A stretch of 64,000 nucleotides of DNA from JAWWPG01 sp963820035. GTDB taxonomy: Bacteria > Actinomycetota > Actinomycetes > Propionibacteriales > Nocardioidaceae. This document shows, in pieces, positions 43,818 through 52,755 of the stretch (the first letter of the stretch is position 1; every line of letters begins with the position of its first letter). The notes beneath the pieces were generated by a model. The model had not been told where the DNA came from. It saw only the letters and a program-made list of their open reading frames with translations, and did not search any database. The stretch lies in assembly GCA_963820035.1 (NCBI GenBank), contig CAWFYK010000002.1, positions 372,001-436,000 of the forward strand, in the 5' to 3' direction. Made by a program: the position numbers and the translations under genes.

Positions 43818-46037
43818 ATGAGCAGTCAGCAGAACATCGCCGCGTCGATTGGCGGCTGGAGCGTCCGCCACCGTGTGGTGGCCGTCGTCGGATGGTTGGT
43901 CTTCGTGGTCGTGGCGATGGCCTTAGGTTCGATCTCGGGCCAGCGGCAGATGACCCAGGACCAGTACGCGACGGGCGACTCGGCCCGCGCGATCCAGATT
44001 CTCGACAAGGCCGGGCTGGAGACACCCGCCCAAGAACTGGTGCTGGTGACAGGTGCCGCTCCTGCCACCTCGCCAGCCACCAGGGCAGCCGTGAACGACC
44101 TGGTGGACCGCCTCCGTCGGACCGAGGCAGTGACGGGGGTGATCGACCCCTATCGACAGCGCCTGATCTCCGCCGACGGCCGCTCGGCGCTCGTGCAGGT
44201 CTCGATGACCGGGGACCCGATGACCGCCGCCGATCGTGTGCAGCCGATCCTCAACGTGGTGGCAGCCGCGCGTAGCGCACATCCAAACGTGACGATCGAC
44301 GAGTTCGGCGATGGCTCGGCCAACAAGTGGTTCAACGAGACCATCGGCCAGGACTTCCGGCGTGCCGAGTGGACCGCCGTACCGCTGGCCCTCGGCATTC
44401 TGCTTGTCGCCTTCGGCGCGTTCTTGGCGGCCATCTTGCCAGTGGGGCTCGCACTCACCTCGTTCCTGGCGGCCAACGGGATCCTGGCCTTGGTCAGCCA
44501 CCGGCTGGCTTTGGACAGCTCGGCCAGCTCAGTGATGCTGCTCGTGGGTCTCGCCGTGGGCGTGGACTACTGCATGTTCTACCTACGGCGCGAGCGTGAG
44601 GAGCGTGTGCAGGGTCGTGATCCCGAGACTGCGCTGCGGATCGCCGCGGCGACGTCCGGTCGCTCGGTGTTGGTTTCGGGCCTGACGGTCGTCGCCGCCA
44701 TGTCCGGCATGTTCCTGTCCGGGATGCTGATCTTCGAGGGCTTCGCCGTAGCAGCGATCCTGGTGGTGCTGGTCGCCGTGCTGGGGTCGGTCACCGTGCT
44801 GCCCGCGTTGTTGTCGTTGCTGGGTGACCGGATCGAGTTCGGCCGCGTCCCGGGGTTGGCCCGGATGCGCCGTCCGAGCGGAGACAGCAGAGTTTGGGGA
44901 GCGATCTTCGATCGTGTCCTGAGGCGCCCCAAGCTCTCTGTGCTCGTCGCTGTGGCGTTCCTGCTCACGCTCGCGACCCCGCTGCTGGGCATCCACACCG
45001 AGCAGTTAGGGCTGGACAAGCTGCTGCCGGCAGACGCCAGCATCATGCAGAGCTATCACCGGATCACTGCTGCGTTTCCCGGAGGGCCGAACCCGGCCCG
45101 CGTTGTCGTGAAGGCGCCCGACGTGGGAAGCCCCGCAATGAAGTCGGCAATGGCGAGCTTCCACACCCGCGCGCTCGCCACCGGTCTGATGCACGATCCG
45201 ATCGTGGTAGCGCCGCACCCCAATGCGGGTCTGTTGGTTGTCGACGTTCCGCTCGCCGGCAATGGATCTGACGCCACGTCGGTGCGCGCGCTCACGGTGC
45301 TGCGGCAGGACGTCGTACCGGCGACGTTCGGGCGGGTGCCCGGCTCGGAGACACATGTCGGCGGCCAGTTGGCCTTCTCCGAGGACTTCAACGCCAAGCT
45401 TCAGCACTCGGTATTGCCGGTGATCGGGTTCGTGATGGTGCTGGCCTTCCTGCTCATGCTGGTGGCCTTCCGCTCGGTGACGATCGCGGCGGTCTCGGTG
45501 GTGTTGAACCTGCTGTCGATGTCGGCGGCCTTCGGGGTGATGGTCGCGGTGTTTCAGCACGGCTGGGGGGCGAACCTTGTCGGAGGTGGCGACGTCGGCG
45601 CGATCGAGTCCTGGATCCCGTTGTTCGCCTTCGTGATCCTCTTCGGGCTGTCGATGGACTACCACGTCTTCGTGGTCTCGCGGATCCGGGAAGCTCACGA
45701 GCGTGGGCTCCCCACCAGGGAGGCGGTCGCCCACGGCGTCACGATCTCGGCGGGCGTGGTCACCAGCGCCGCGGTCATCATGGTGGCAGTGTTCGCGGTC
45801 TTCGCCACGCTGTCGATGACGACGTTCAAGCAGCTCGGCGTCGGCCTGGCGGTGGCGATCCTGCTGGACGCCACTGTGGTACGTGCGATCCTCCTTCCGT
45901 CGGTGCTCGCTGTCCTCGGCGACCGCACCTGGTGGCTCCCCGGTTGGCTGTCGTGGCTGCCCGGTCGCACCGGCGCTGACGCCCCCAAGCAACCGCCCAC
46001 GCGCACACCCGAAACGGTCGACGCCACCCATCGCTGA
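43818..46037 (+). CDS. MMPL/RND-family transporter
   Basis: The 739-residue protein has the two-fold MMPL layout: a TM helix (VAVVGWLVFVVVAMALG), a periplasmic domain, a bundle of five or six helices, and the same again. The proton-relay Asp-Tyr pairs are visible in GLAVGVDYCMFYLRRERE and GLSMDYHVFVVSRIREA, as in MmpL proteins that export lipids or drugs. ATG 43818 follows a GAGGAGTC site; the frame upstream is not coding. The substrate is unknown. Confidence 0.9.
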   Translation: MSSQQNIAASIGGWSVRHRVVAVVGWLVFVVVAMALGSISGQRQMTQDQYATGDSARAIQILDKAGLETPAQELVLVTGAAPATSPATRAAVNDLVDRLRRTEAVTGVIDPYRQRLISADGRSALVQVSMTGDPMTAADRVQPILNVVAAARSAHPNVTIDEFGDGSANKWFNETIGQDFRRAEWTAVPLALGILLVAFGAFLAAILPVGLALTSFLAANGILALVSHRLALDSSASSVMLLVGLAVGVDYCMFYLRREREERVQGRDPETALRIAAATSGRSVLVSGLTVVAAMSGMFLSGMLIFEGFAVAAILVVLVAVLGSVTVLPALLSLLGDRIEFGRVPGLARMRRPSGDSRVWGAIFDRVLRRPKLSVLVAVAFLLTLATPLLGIHTEQLGLDKLLPADASIMQSYHRITAAFPGGPNPARVVVKAPDVGSPAMKSAMASFHTRALATGLMHDPIVVAPHPNAGLLVVDVPLAGNGSDATSVRALTVLRQDVVPATFGRVPGSETHVGGQLAFSEDFNAKLQHSVLPVIGFVMVLAFLLMLVAFRSVTIAAVSVVLNLLSMSAAFGVMVAVFQHGWGANLVGGGDVGAIESWIPLFAFVILFGLSMDYHVFVVSRIREAHERGLPTREAVAHGVTISAGVVTSAAVIMVAVFAVFATLSMTTFKQLGVGLAVAILLDATVVRAILLPSVLAVLGDRTWWLPGWLSWLPGRTGADAPKQPPTRTPETVDATHR

Positions 46038-46144
46038 TCTATCGAGCCCGACCGTCTCGAGCGCTGGGCCGCCGTACCGAGTCTGCTGGACGGCTGAGCG
46101 ACGCTCGAGCAGGCCCTGATCGCGTCAACAGCGAAGCACCACGA

Positions 46145-46822
46145 TCAGGTACTGGAGCCGTCCTCGGCGCGGAGCGAGTTCCAAGCGGCCTTCACGTGAC
46201 TGCGCATCACTGACTCCGCCCAGTCCGGGTCGCCGGCGGCAAGGGCGGCCACGAGCTCGTGGTGATGGGCGAGACTTCGCCGCAGATCGGCTTTGCTGTA
46301 GTGCGAGAACGTCTGCCACACCAGAGGGACCTGGACCACCGAGGACACGACGCTGCTCAGTCGTCGGTTGTTCGAGCCCTCCAGGATCAGCCAGTGGAAG
46401 CGGTTGTTGAGCTCGGTGATCCGGTCCACGTCGGTGGCGGCGCCACGTGCGGCCACGTCCATGTCGTGGGCGAGACGGTCCAGCTCGTCGAGGTTCACAG
46501 ATGCCGACGTCGCTGCCAGCCTGCAGGCCCACGGCTCGAGAACGAAGCGAAGGCTGAAGATCTCGTCAAGGTCCCCGTCGGTCCAGACGGCCACCTGCAC
46601 CCCACGGTTGCGCTCATAGCGCACCAACCCCTCGGCGGTGAGCCTTCGAAGCGCCTCGCGCACAGGCGTTCGGCTGACGCCGATGGATTCGGCGAGGTCA
46701 CCCTCACGAAGCCAGTCCCCGCCCGCCCGCGCACCCGAGAGTATCTGCGCGCGAATCAGCCGATAGGCGAGGTCGGACGCATGACCGGGGTCGGGTTCGA
46801 CCGAGGCTGCGGCGTCGCTCAT
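46145..46822 (-). CDS. GntR-family transcriptional regulator with FCD ligand domain
   Basis: The 225-residue protein has an N-terminal winged helix (LAYRLIRAQILSGARAGG, LAESIGVSRTPVREALRRL) and a C-terminal all-helical FCD domain with the expected metal-binding His/Asp pattern (ITELNNRFHWLILEGSNN, LAHHHELVAALAAGD). ATG 46822 (MSDAAASVE) is chosen because the operator-like TTGTATGCAA at 46852 would otherwise lie inside the gene. It is divergent from the catabolic operon and probably represses it until an acidic inducer binds. Confidence 0.9.
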   Translation of the reverse strand: MSDAAASVEPDPGHASDLAYRLIRAQILSGARAGGDWLREGDLAESIGVSRTPVREALRRLTAEGLVRYERNRGVQVAVWTDGDLDEIFSLRFVLEPWACRLAATSASVNLDELDRLAHDMDVAARGAATDVDRITELNNRFHWLILEGSNNRRLSSVVSSVVQVPLVWQTFSHYSKADLRRSLAHHHELVAALAAGDPDWAESVMRSHVKAAWNSLRAEDGSST

Positions 46823-46851
46823 AATCTGCGCAACGTAGCAGGGGTCAGAAG

Positions 46852-46861
46852 TTGTATGCAA
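46852..46861. promoter_or_regulatory. Operator-like site TTGTATGCAA, regulator side
   Basis: TTGTATGCAA lies 29 bases upstream of the GntR start. FCD-type GntR proteins often bind TTGTATACAA-like sequences. An identical site occurs before the operon at 46949. Confidence 0.72.
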
Positions 46862-46948
46862 TTCCTTCATCGAGTCGTTGACACCGTTGTGCGGATGAAC
46901 CTATCTTCGGCAGAGGCGGTGTCGCGTGGATCACGTTGGGCAGTCTGT

Positions 46949-46958
46949 TTGTATGCAA
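46949..46958. promoter_or_regulatory. Operator-like site TTGTATGCAA, operon side
   Basis: Identical to 46852-46861 and 20 bases upstream of the CoA-transferase ATG, positioned to block transcription of the operon. Confidence 0.72.
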
Positions 46959-46978
46959 AATGGCGATGAAGGGGCGTT

Positions 46979-48178
46979 ATGGACAAGCAGCTTCCACTGG
47001 ACGACCTCCGCGTGGTCGAGCTCGGACAGCTCCTGGCGGGACCCTTTTGTGGACAGCTTCTCGGCGACTTCGGTGCCGAGGTCATCAAGGTCGAGGACCC
47101 CGCCAAGGGCGACCCGATGCGCGAGTGGGGGCGGGAGAAGCCCTACGGCAAGTCCCTGTGGTGGCCGGTCGTGGCCCGCAACAAGCTGTCTGTCACCGCC
47201 GATCTACGGACCGAGGCGGGCCAGGACCTGGTGCGCCGCCTCATCGCCCGAGCCGATGTCGTCGTCGAGAACTTCCGGCCGGGAACCCTCGAGCGTTGGG
47301 GGCTTGCCCCCGAGCAGCTTTGGGAGGTCAACCCGGGTCTGGTCGTCACGCGGGTCACCGGCTTCGGTCAAACCGGTCCCTATGCCGCCCGAGCCGGGTA
47401 CGGTTCGATCGGTGAGGCGATGGGTGGCGTCCGTTACGTCACCGGAGAACCTGACCGGCCCCCCGCCCGGGCCGGGATCTCCCTCGGTGACTCGCTCGCT
47501 GCCACCTTCGCCGCGCTGGGCACCCTCGTCGCCCTGCATCAACGCGGCCGGTCGGGCCGAGGGCAGGTCGTCGACTCCGCGATCTATGAGGCAGTGCTCG
47601 CCATGATGGAGTCGCTGCTGCCCGAATGGCAGATTGCCGGCTACCAGCGCGAGCGCACGGGAACGACCCTGCCCAACGTCTCGCCGAGCAACGTCTACCC
47701 GACGGCGGACGGCGAGATGGTGCTCATCGCGGCCAACCAGGACACGGTCTTCCGCCGCCTGGCCGACGTCATGGACCGCCAGGAGCTGGCGGACGACGAG
47801 CGCTACGCGACCCATGGGGCGCGCGGGCAGTACATGGAGGAGCTCGACGGCACGATCGCCCAGTGGAGCTCGACCCTCGAGGCCGACGCTCTGCTCGAGC
47901 TGCTCCACGGTGGGGGGGTCCCGGCGGGGCGGATCTTCCGGGCGAAGGACATGTTCACCGACCGCCACTTCGCAGCGCGGGAGGCCATCGTCAAGCTCGT
48001 GCACCCCGAGCTGGGCGAGTTCGCGATGCACAACGTGGCGCCGAAGCTCTCCGACACCCCAGGTCGCGTCCGTCACGTGGGCCCGGAGCTCGGTGAGCAC
48101 AACGAAGTGATCTACCGCGGCCTGCTGGGACTCGACGACGACGCGATGTCGTCGCTGCGTTCCGCCGGCGTCATCTGA
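46979..48178 (+). CDS. Class III (CaiB/BaiF) CoA-transferase
   Basis: The 399-residue enzyme moves CoA between carboxylic acids. VVELGQLLAGPFCGQLLGDF with GAEVIKVEDP opens the family fold; NFRPGTLERWGL and VTRVTGFGQTGPYAAR follow; the catalytic Asp is probably in GISLGDSLAATFAALG (about residue 171). C-terminal AFKTPG-like segments are replaced by FAMHNVAPKLSDTPG. ATG 46979 follows GAAGGGG. First gene of the operon; it would activate a pathway acid as its CoA ester, by inference. Confidence 0.93.
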   Translation: MDKQLPLDDLRVVELGQLLAGPFCGQLLGDFGAEVIKVEDPAKGDPMREWGREKPYGKSLWWPVVARNKLSVTADLRTEAGQDLVRRLIARADVVVENFRPGTLERWGLAPEQLWEVNPGLVVTRVTGFGQTGPYAARAGYGSIGEAMGGVRYVTGEPDRPPARAGISLGDSLAATFAALGTLVALHQRGRSGRGQVVDSAIYEAVLAMMESLLPEWQIAGYQRERTGTTLPNVSPSNVYPTADGEMVLIAANQDTVFRRLADVMDRQELADDERYATHGARGQYMEELDGTIAQWSSTLEADALLELLHGGGVPAGRIFRAKDMFTDRHFAAREAIVKLVHPELGEFAMHNVAPKLSDTPGRVRHVGPELGEHNEVIYRGLLGLDDDAMSSLRSAGVI

Positions 48179-48187
48179 GGAGGAAGT

Positions 48188-50263
48188 ATGGCTTACCGGT
48201 TGGGCGTAGACGTCGGCGGCACCTTCACCGACATCCTGCTCATGGACGAGGAGTCCGGCGCCACCTACCGCGCCAAGACCGCCTCCACCCCCGAGGACCA
48301 GTCCGTCGGCGTCCTGCGTGGAATCGAGCGTGCCTGCGAGACGGCGGGTATCACACTCGGCGACATCGACGAGGTGTTCCACGGCACGACCGTCGCCACC
48401 AACGCGATCCTGGAGGGCAAGGGGGCTCGCGTCGGTCTCGTCACCACTGATGGGTTCCGGCAGGTGCTGCAGATCGCTCGATCCTTCGTGCCTGGTGGCC
48501 TGGCCGGCTGGATTATCTGGCCCAAGCCGGAGCCGCTCGCCGCCCTGGAGGACACCGTCGAGGTCCGAGGACGGATCGCCTCAGACGGGTCGCTCGTCAC
48601 CGCTCTCGACGAGGGCGACGCTCGAGCAAAGCTGCGCCACCTGTCACAGCAGGGCATCGAGGCCTTGAGCATCAGTCTCATCAACGCCTACGCCAACCCA
48701 GACCACGAGCGCCGGGTCGGAGAGATCGCGGCCGAGGAGCTTCCCGACATCCCGGTGTCGCTCTCCTCGTCGGTCCTGCCCGAGCTGCGCGAGTACGAGC
48801 GCACCATCACCACGGTCGCGAACGCAGCGGTGCAGCCTCATGTGGCTCGCTACGTCGCGAATCTGGACGCCAAGCTGACCTCCGCGGGGATCCACGGCAA
48901 GCTGTGCATCCTCCGCAGTGACGGTGGCCTCGTCTCCGCGGGCGTGGCTGCGGCGAAACCGGTCACCATGCTCATGTCCGGTCCGGCCGGTGGGGTGACC
49001 GGCGCGGCCTGGGCAGCGGAGCAGGCAGGCTTCGAGGACTTCCTCACCTTCGACATGGGTGGCACCTCGACCGATGTGGCGCTCGTGCAGGGCCTCAAGC
49101 CGCGGATCGGCCGGGAGACGACGGTCGGCGACCTCAAGGTCCGCGCCACCTCCGTCGATGTACGCACCGTGGGTGCAGGCGGTGGCTCGATCGCTCATGT
49201 CCCCCAGCTGACGCAGGCTTTGCGCGTCGGCCCGCAGTCCGCGGGTGCTGTGCCGGGGCCCGCGTCGTACACCTCCGGCGGCACCGAGCCGACGGTGACG
49301 GACGCCAACGTCGTCCTCGGCTATCTCCCCACCCAGCTCGCGGGCGGGGAGATCACGCTCGACCGGGACGCGGCATACATCGCGGTCAAGTCGATCTCCG
49401 ACGCCACGGGCTTGGAGTCGGTGGAGGCAGCGGCCGCCGGGATCGTCGACATCGTGAACGAGAACATGTTCGGGGCATTGCGCCTCGTCTCGGTGCAGCA
49501 GGGTTTCGACCCGCGCGACTTCGCACTCGTCGCGTTCGGGGGTGCGGGTCCCCTGCACGCCAACGCGCTCGGCAAGCTCACGGGAGCCTGGCCGGTGATA
49601 ATCCCACCGTCCCCAGGAGTGCTCAACGCGTACGGCGACGCCACCACCGTGATGCGCGACGAGGCGGTCCGCACACTCGTGCGACCGTTCAGCGAGCTCG
49701 ACGACGACTCGCTGAAGCAGATCCTCACCGAGCTGGCCGACCAGGCGATGGCAACACTCACCAACGAGGGCGTTCCCCCCAACCAGCAGGGGGTGGTCTA
49801 CTCGGCCGACCTGCGCTATCACGGTCAGGGTTTCGAGATCCCGGTGACGATCGACATCGATGCCTTCGACGGCAGCGGCGGCGGGATTGAGAGCCTGCGC
49901 AAAGCCTTCGACGCCGAGCACAACCAGCTGTTCTCCTTCGTCCTGGACGCCGAGCACGAGCTCGTGACGGTCCGCGCCACGGCAAACGGCCCCCGCCCCG
50001 ACGTCACGTCGATCGAGCTCGAGAAGGGGGACGATGACCCGGCTCCCGCGCTGCGGACCACGCACTCGATCTGGGTAGAAGGTGGCGAGGTCGAGGCGAA
50101 CGTCTACGACCGGGCCCGGCTCAGGGCCGGCGACGTCGTCCGAGGCCCTGCCATCGTCACCGAGATGGACTCCACCACGCTGATCCTTCCCGGGCACGCC
50201 GCCACGGTGCACCCGGGCGGAAGCCTCCTCATCCGCCCCCTCGAGTCGAACACGGAGCACTGA
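48188..50263 (+). CDS. hyuA: Hydantoinase/oxoprolinase A subunit family (HyuA)
   Basis: The 691-residue protein is the ATP-binding subunit of the hydantoinase/5-oxoprolinase/acetone carboxylase group. RLGVDVGGTFTDILLM at the N-terminus and FDMGGTSTDVALVQG in the middle are the actin-like ATPase phosphate motifs; VFHGTTVATNAILEGKGARV and VGAGGGSIAHVP are signatures. TGAGGAGGAAGTATGG places a strong ribosome site nine bases after the previous stop. Acts with HyuB to open a cyclic amide or imide using ATP, by family. Confidence 0.93.
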   Translation: MAYRLGVDVGGTFTDILLMDEESGATYRAKTASTPEDQSVGVLRGIERACETAGITLGDIDEVFHGTTVATNAILEGKGARVGLVTTDGFRQVLQIARSFVPGGLAGWIIWPKPEPLAALEDTVEVRGRIASDGSLVTALDEGDARAKLRHLSQQGIEALSISLINAYANPDHERRVGEIAAEELPDIPVSLSSSVLPELREYERTITTVANAAVQPHVARYVANLDAKLTSAGIHGKLCILRSDGGLVSAGVAAAKPVTMLMSGPAGGVTGAAWAAEQAGFEDFLTFDMGGTSTDVALVQGLKPRIGRETTVGDLKVRATSVDVRTVGAGGGSIAHVPQLTQALRVGPQSAGAVPGPASYTSGGTEPTVTDANVVLGYLPTQLAGGEITLDRDAAYIAVKSISDATGLESVEAAAAGIVDIVNENMFGALRLVSVQQGFDPRDFALVAFGGAGPLHANALGKLTGAWPVIIPPSPGVLNAYGDATTVMRDEAVRTLVRPFSELDDDSLKQILTELADQAMATLTNEGVPPNQQGVVYSADLRYHGQGFEIPVTIDIDAFDGSGGGIESLRKAFDAEHNQLFSFVLDAEHELVTVRATANGPRPDVTSIELEKGDDDPAPALRTTHSIWVEGGEVEANVYDRARLRAGDVVRGPAIVTEMDSTTLILPGHAATVHPGGSLLIRPLESNTEH

Positions 50264-50266
50264 GCC

Positions 50267-52138
50267 ATGGCACGCCTCATCGAGACCGCGACCGAGCCCC
50301 TTCGCAGCGTCGACGTCGACGTCGTGACGCTGGACCTCGTCGAGAACGCGCTTCGCAACGCCCGCTACGAGATGGACGAGGTGCTCTTCCGGACCGCGCT
50401 GTCGCCGGGCATCCGCGAGCAGCATGACGAGTTCCCGCTCATCGGGGACCCGGAGGGAAAGATGGTCGCCGGTCAGTTCGGCCTCTCGATCCCCGACTTC
50501 CTGGAGAACTTCGACGGCGACATCGAGGAAGGGGACGTCCTCCTCACCTCCGACCCCTACTCATGCGGAGCCGCAATCAGCCACGCCAACGACTGGCTGG
50601 TCGTCATGCCGATCTACTTCGACGGGCGCATCGTCGGCTGGTCGTCGATGTTCGGCCACATGTCCGACGTCGGCGGCAAGACCCCGGCGTCGATGCCGAC
50701 CGACGCGAAGACGATCTTCGAGGAGGGTGTGATCATCCCGCCCTTCAGGCTCTACAAGAAGGGCGTCCTGGACGACGACGCGCTGCGGATCATCCTCAAC
50801 CAGGTCCGCAAGCCCGACTGGAACCGAGCCGACCTCAACGGCATCGTCGCCGCGTGCCGCACAGCCTCGCGACGAGTGCAAGAGATGTGCGCGCGCTTCG
50901 GCGTGAATACCTACACCTCGGCCCTCAACGCCCTGCTGGACCGCAACTTCCGGGCGATGAAGACGCTGCTGGCGGTGGTGTTCGAGGAAGGCAAGACGCT
51001 CTCGTTCACCGACTACATCTGCGACGACGGCGTCGGCTACGGCCCCTACGAGCTCAAGCTCAGTCTCACCCGCACCGGTGACAAAGTGCTGCTGGACTTC
51101 ACCGGAAGTAGCCCGCAGGCGCAGGGGCCGGTCAACTACTTCATCAACGAGAACCTGGTCCGGATGTTCTTCGGGATCTACATGATCACCGTCGCCGACC
51201 CGCAGATCCTGTGGAACGACGGGTTCTATCCCCTGGTGGACGTGGAGATCCCCGAGGAGTCGTTCTGGAAGCCGAAGTACCCGGCAGCCCTCAACGCCCG
51301 CAACCACGGCATCGGCAGGGTCTTCGATCTGTTCGGCGGATTGCTCGGGCAGACCAACCCGGACCTGCTCAATGCCGCGGGCTTCTCGTCCTCGCCTCAC
51401 TTCATGTACTCCGGCAACTACAGTTCCGGTGACCGCAAGGGTGAGTGGTTCCAGCTCTACTCGATCGGTTTCGGCGGTATTCCCGGCCGGCCGATCGGGG
51501 ACGGCCCCGACGGGCACTCGCTGTGGCCGTCGTTCGTGAACATCCCGTGCGAGTACCTCGAGTCGTACTACCCGCTGCGCATCGAGCGCTGGGAGACGGT
51601 TGCGGACACGGGCGGCGCGGGCGTGCACCGGGGCGGCAACGGCGTGGACGTCGCCTACCGCTTCCTCGAGCCGGGCACGATCGCGATCCACGACGACCGC
51701 TGGCTCACCTACCCGTGGGGTGTCAACGGCGGCGAGCCGGGCGCCCGGGGGCGGAAGGTGATCGAGCGCGCGGACGGGACCACCCAGGTGCTGCCCAGCA
51801 AGATCCACGACTTCCCGGTCGACGTCGGCGATCTGCTGCACTTCGTCACCTGGGGCGGCGGCGGGTGGGGCGACCCACTGGCCCGCGACCCCGAGCTGGT
51901 CGGGCTGGAGGTACGACGCGGGCTGGTGACCGTCGAAGGCGCACGCAGATACGGCGTCGTCTGTGACGAACAGGGTCAGGTCGACGTCGATGCGAGCGAG
52001 CAGCTGCGCGGCAAGCTGGGGGAGGGGCGGCCCGACCCGCTGCCCACCTTCAACATGGGTCCGCCACTGGAGGAGATCCTGGCCCGATGCGAGGAGGAGA
52101 CCGGCCTGCCGGCGCCGAAGCCACCGATCGCTCGGTGA
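50267..52138 (+). CDS. hyuB: Hydantoinase B/oxoprolinase family subunit (HyuB)
   Basis: The 623-residue protein is the partner subunit. Typical segments are LVENALRNARYEMDEVLFRT near the N-terminus, VLLTSDPYSCGAAISHANDW, MFGHMSDVGGKTPASMPTDA and the Gly-rich C-terminal FVTWGGGGWGDPLARDPELV. It starts three bases after hyuA. Length and gene order match characterised HyuAB, caprolactamase and N-methylhydantoinase pairs; which ring is opened cannot be decided. The stop overlaps the next GTG by 4 bases. Confidence 0.93.
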   Translation: MARLIETATEPLRSVDVDVVTLDLVENALRNARYEMDEVLFRTALSPGIREQHDEFPLIGDPEGKMVAGQFGLSIPDFLENFDGDIEEGDVLLTSDPYSCGAAISHANDWLVVMPIYFDGRIVGWSSMFGHMSDVGGKTPASMPTDAKTIFEEGVIIPPFRLYKKGVLDDDALRIILNQVRKPDWNRADLNGIVAACRTASRRVQEMCARFGVNTYTSALNALLDRNFRAMKTLLAVVFEEGKTLSFTDYICDDGVGYGPYELKLSLTRTGDKVLLDFTGSSPQAQGPVNYFINENLVRMFFGIYMITVADPQILWNDGFYPLVDVEIPEESFWKPKYPAALNARNHGIGRVFDLFGGLLGQTNPDLLNAAGFSSSPHFMYSGNYSSGDRKGEWFQLYSIGFGGIPGRPIGDGPDGHSLWPSFVNIPCEYLESYYPLRIERWETVADTGGAGVHRGGNGVDVAYRFLEPGTIAIHDDRWLTYPWGVNGGEPGARGRKVIERADGTTQVLPSKIHDFPVDVGDLLHFVTWGGGGWGDPLARDPELVGLEVRRGLVTVEGARRYGVVCDEQGQVDVDASEQLRGKLGEGRPDPLPTFNMGPPLEEILARCEEETGLPAPKPPIAR

Positions 52139-52755
52139 CCGAGGTGCCGACTTTCGACGAGGGCTTCGCCGGCACGCTACGCCCGGGGAGGCGCCCGGCG
52201 GTGCTGGCGATCGACCTCATGCTCGCCTACTTCGATCCCGCCAGCCCCTTCTGCCTGCCCGCACGGAGCTGCCTCGCGTCGGCGGCGCGAGTGTTGACTG
52301 CTGCCCGCGGCCATCGCGTTCCGGTCATCCACACCCGAGTGCAGTACTCCTCCGACGGCAGCGACGGCGGCATCTTCGTCCGCAAGGTGCCGGCGCTCGA
52401 GCAGCTCTTCGGTGGCGGACCGATGAGCGAGCTGATGCCGGAGGTGGCCCCGGTCGGCGGCGAGCTGGTGATCACCAAGCAGTACGCCAGCGCCTTCTTC
52501 GGCACCTCGCTCGCGTCGGCGCTGGTCGCCCGGGGTGTCGACACGGTCGTGCTCGTGGGCGTGAGCACCAGTGGCTGCATCCGCGCGACAGGTGTGGACG
52601 CCGTACAGCACGGGTTCATTCCGCTGGTGGTGCGCGACGCGGTCGGTGACCGGACGCGGAAAGCGCATGAGGCGAACCTTTTCGACCTCCAGGCGAAATA
52701 CGCCGAAGTGGTCGGCGAGAAGGCAGCCGTGGCCTATCTGGAGGAGCAGCGGTGA
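52135..52755 (+). CDS. Isochorismatase-fold amidohydrolase (N-carbamoylsarcosine amidase-like)
   Basis: The 206-residue cysteine hydrolase has the catalytic triad in place: Asp in AVLAIDLMLAYFDP, Lys in VITKQYASAFFGT and Cys in VGVSTSGCIRATGVDA. The SGCIRAT block resembles N-carbamoylsarcosine amidohydrolase, which acts right after N-methylhydantoinase in creatinine breakdown. GTG 52135 overlaps hyuB. It probably releases ammonia (and CO2 from a carbamoyl group) from the ring-opened product. Confidence 0.88.
   Translation: MTEVPTFDEGFAGTLRPGRRPAVLAIDLMLAYFDPASPFCLPARSCLASAARVLTAARGHRVPVIHTRVQYSSDGSDGGIFVRKVPALEQLFGGGPMSELMPEVAPVGGELVITKQYASAFFGTSLASALVARGVDTVVLVGVSTSGCIRATGVDAVQHGFIPLVVRDAVGDRTRKAHEANLFDLQAKYAEVVGEKAAVAYLEEQR

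Noticed and set aside
48644..50425. Long minus-strand frame of almost 600 codons opposite hyuA
   Set aside because: Antisense shadow; composition rich in Arg, Asp, Gly and Val with no domain, while HyuA motifs on the + strand are clear.
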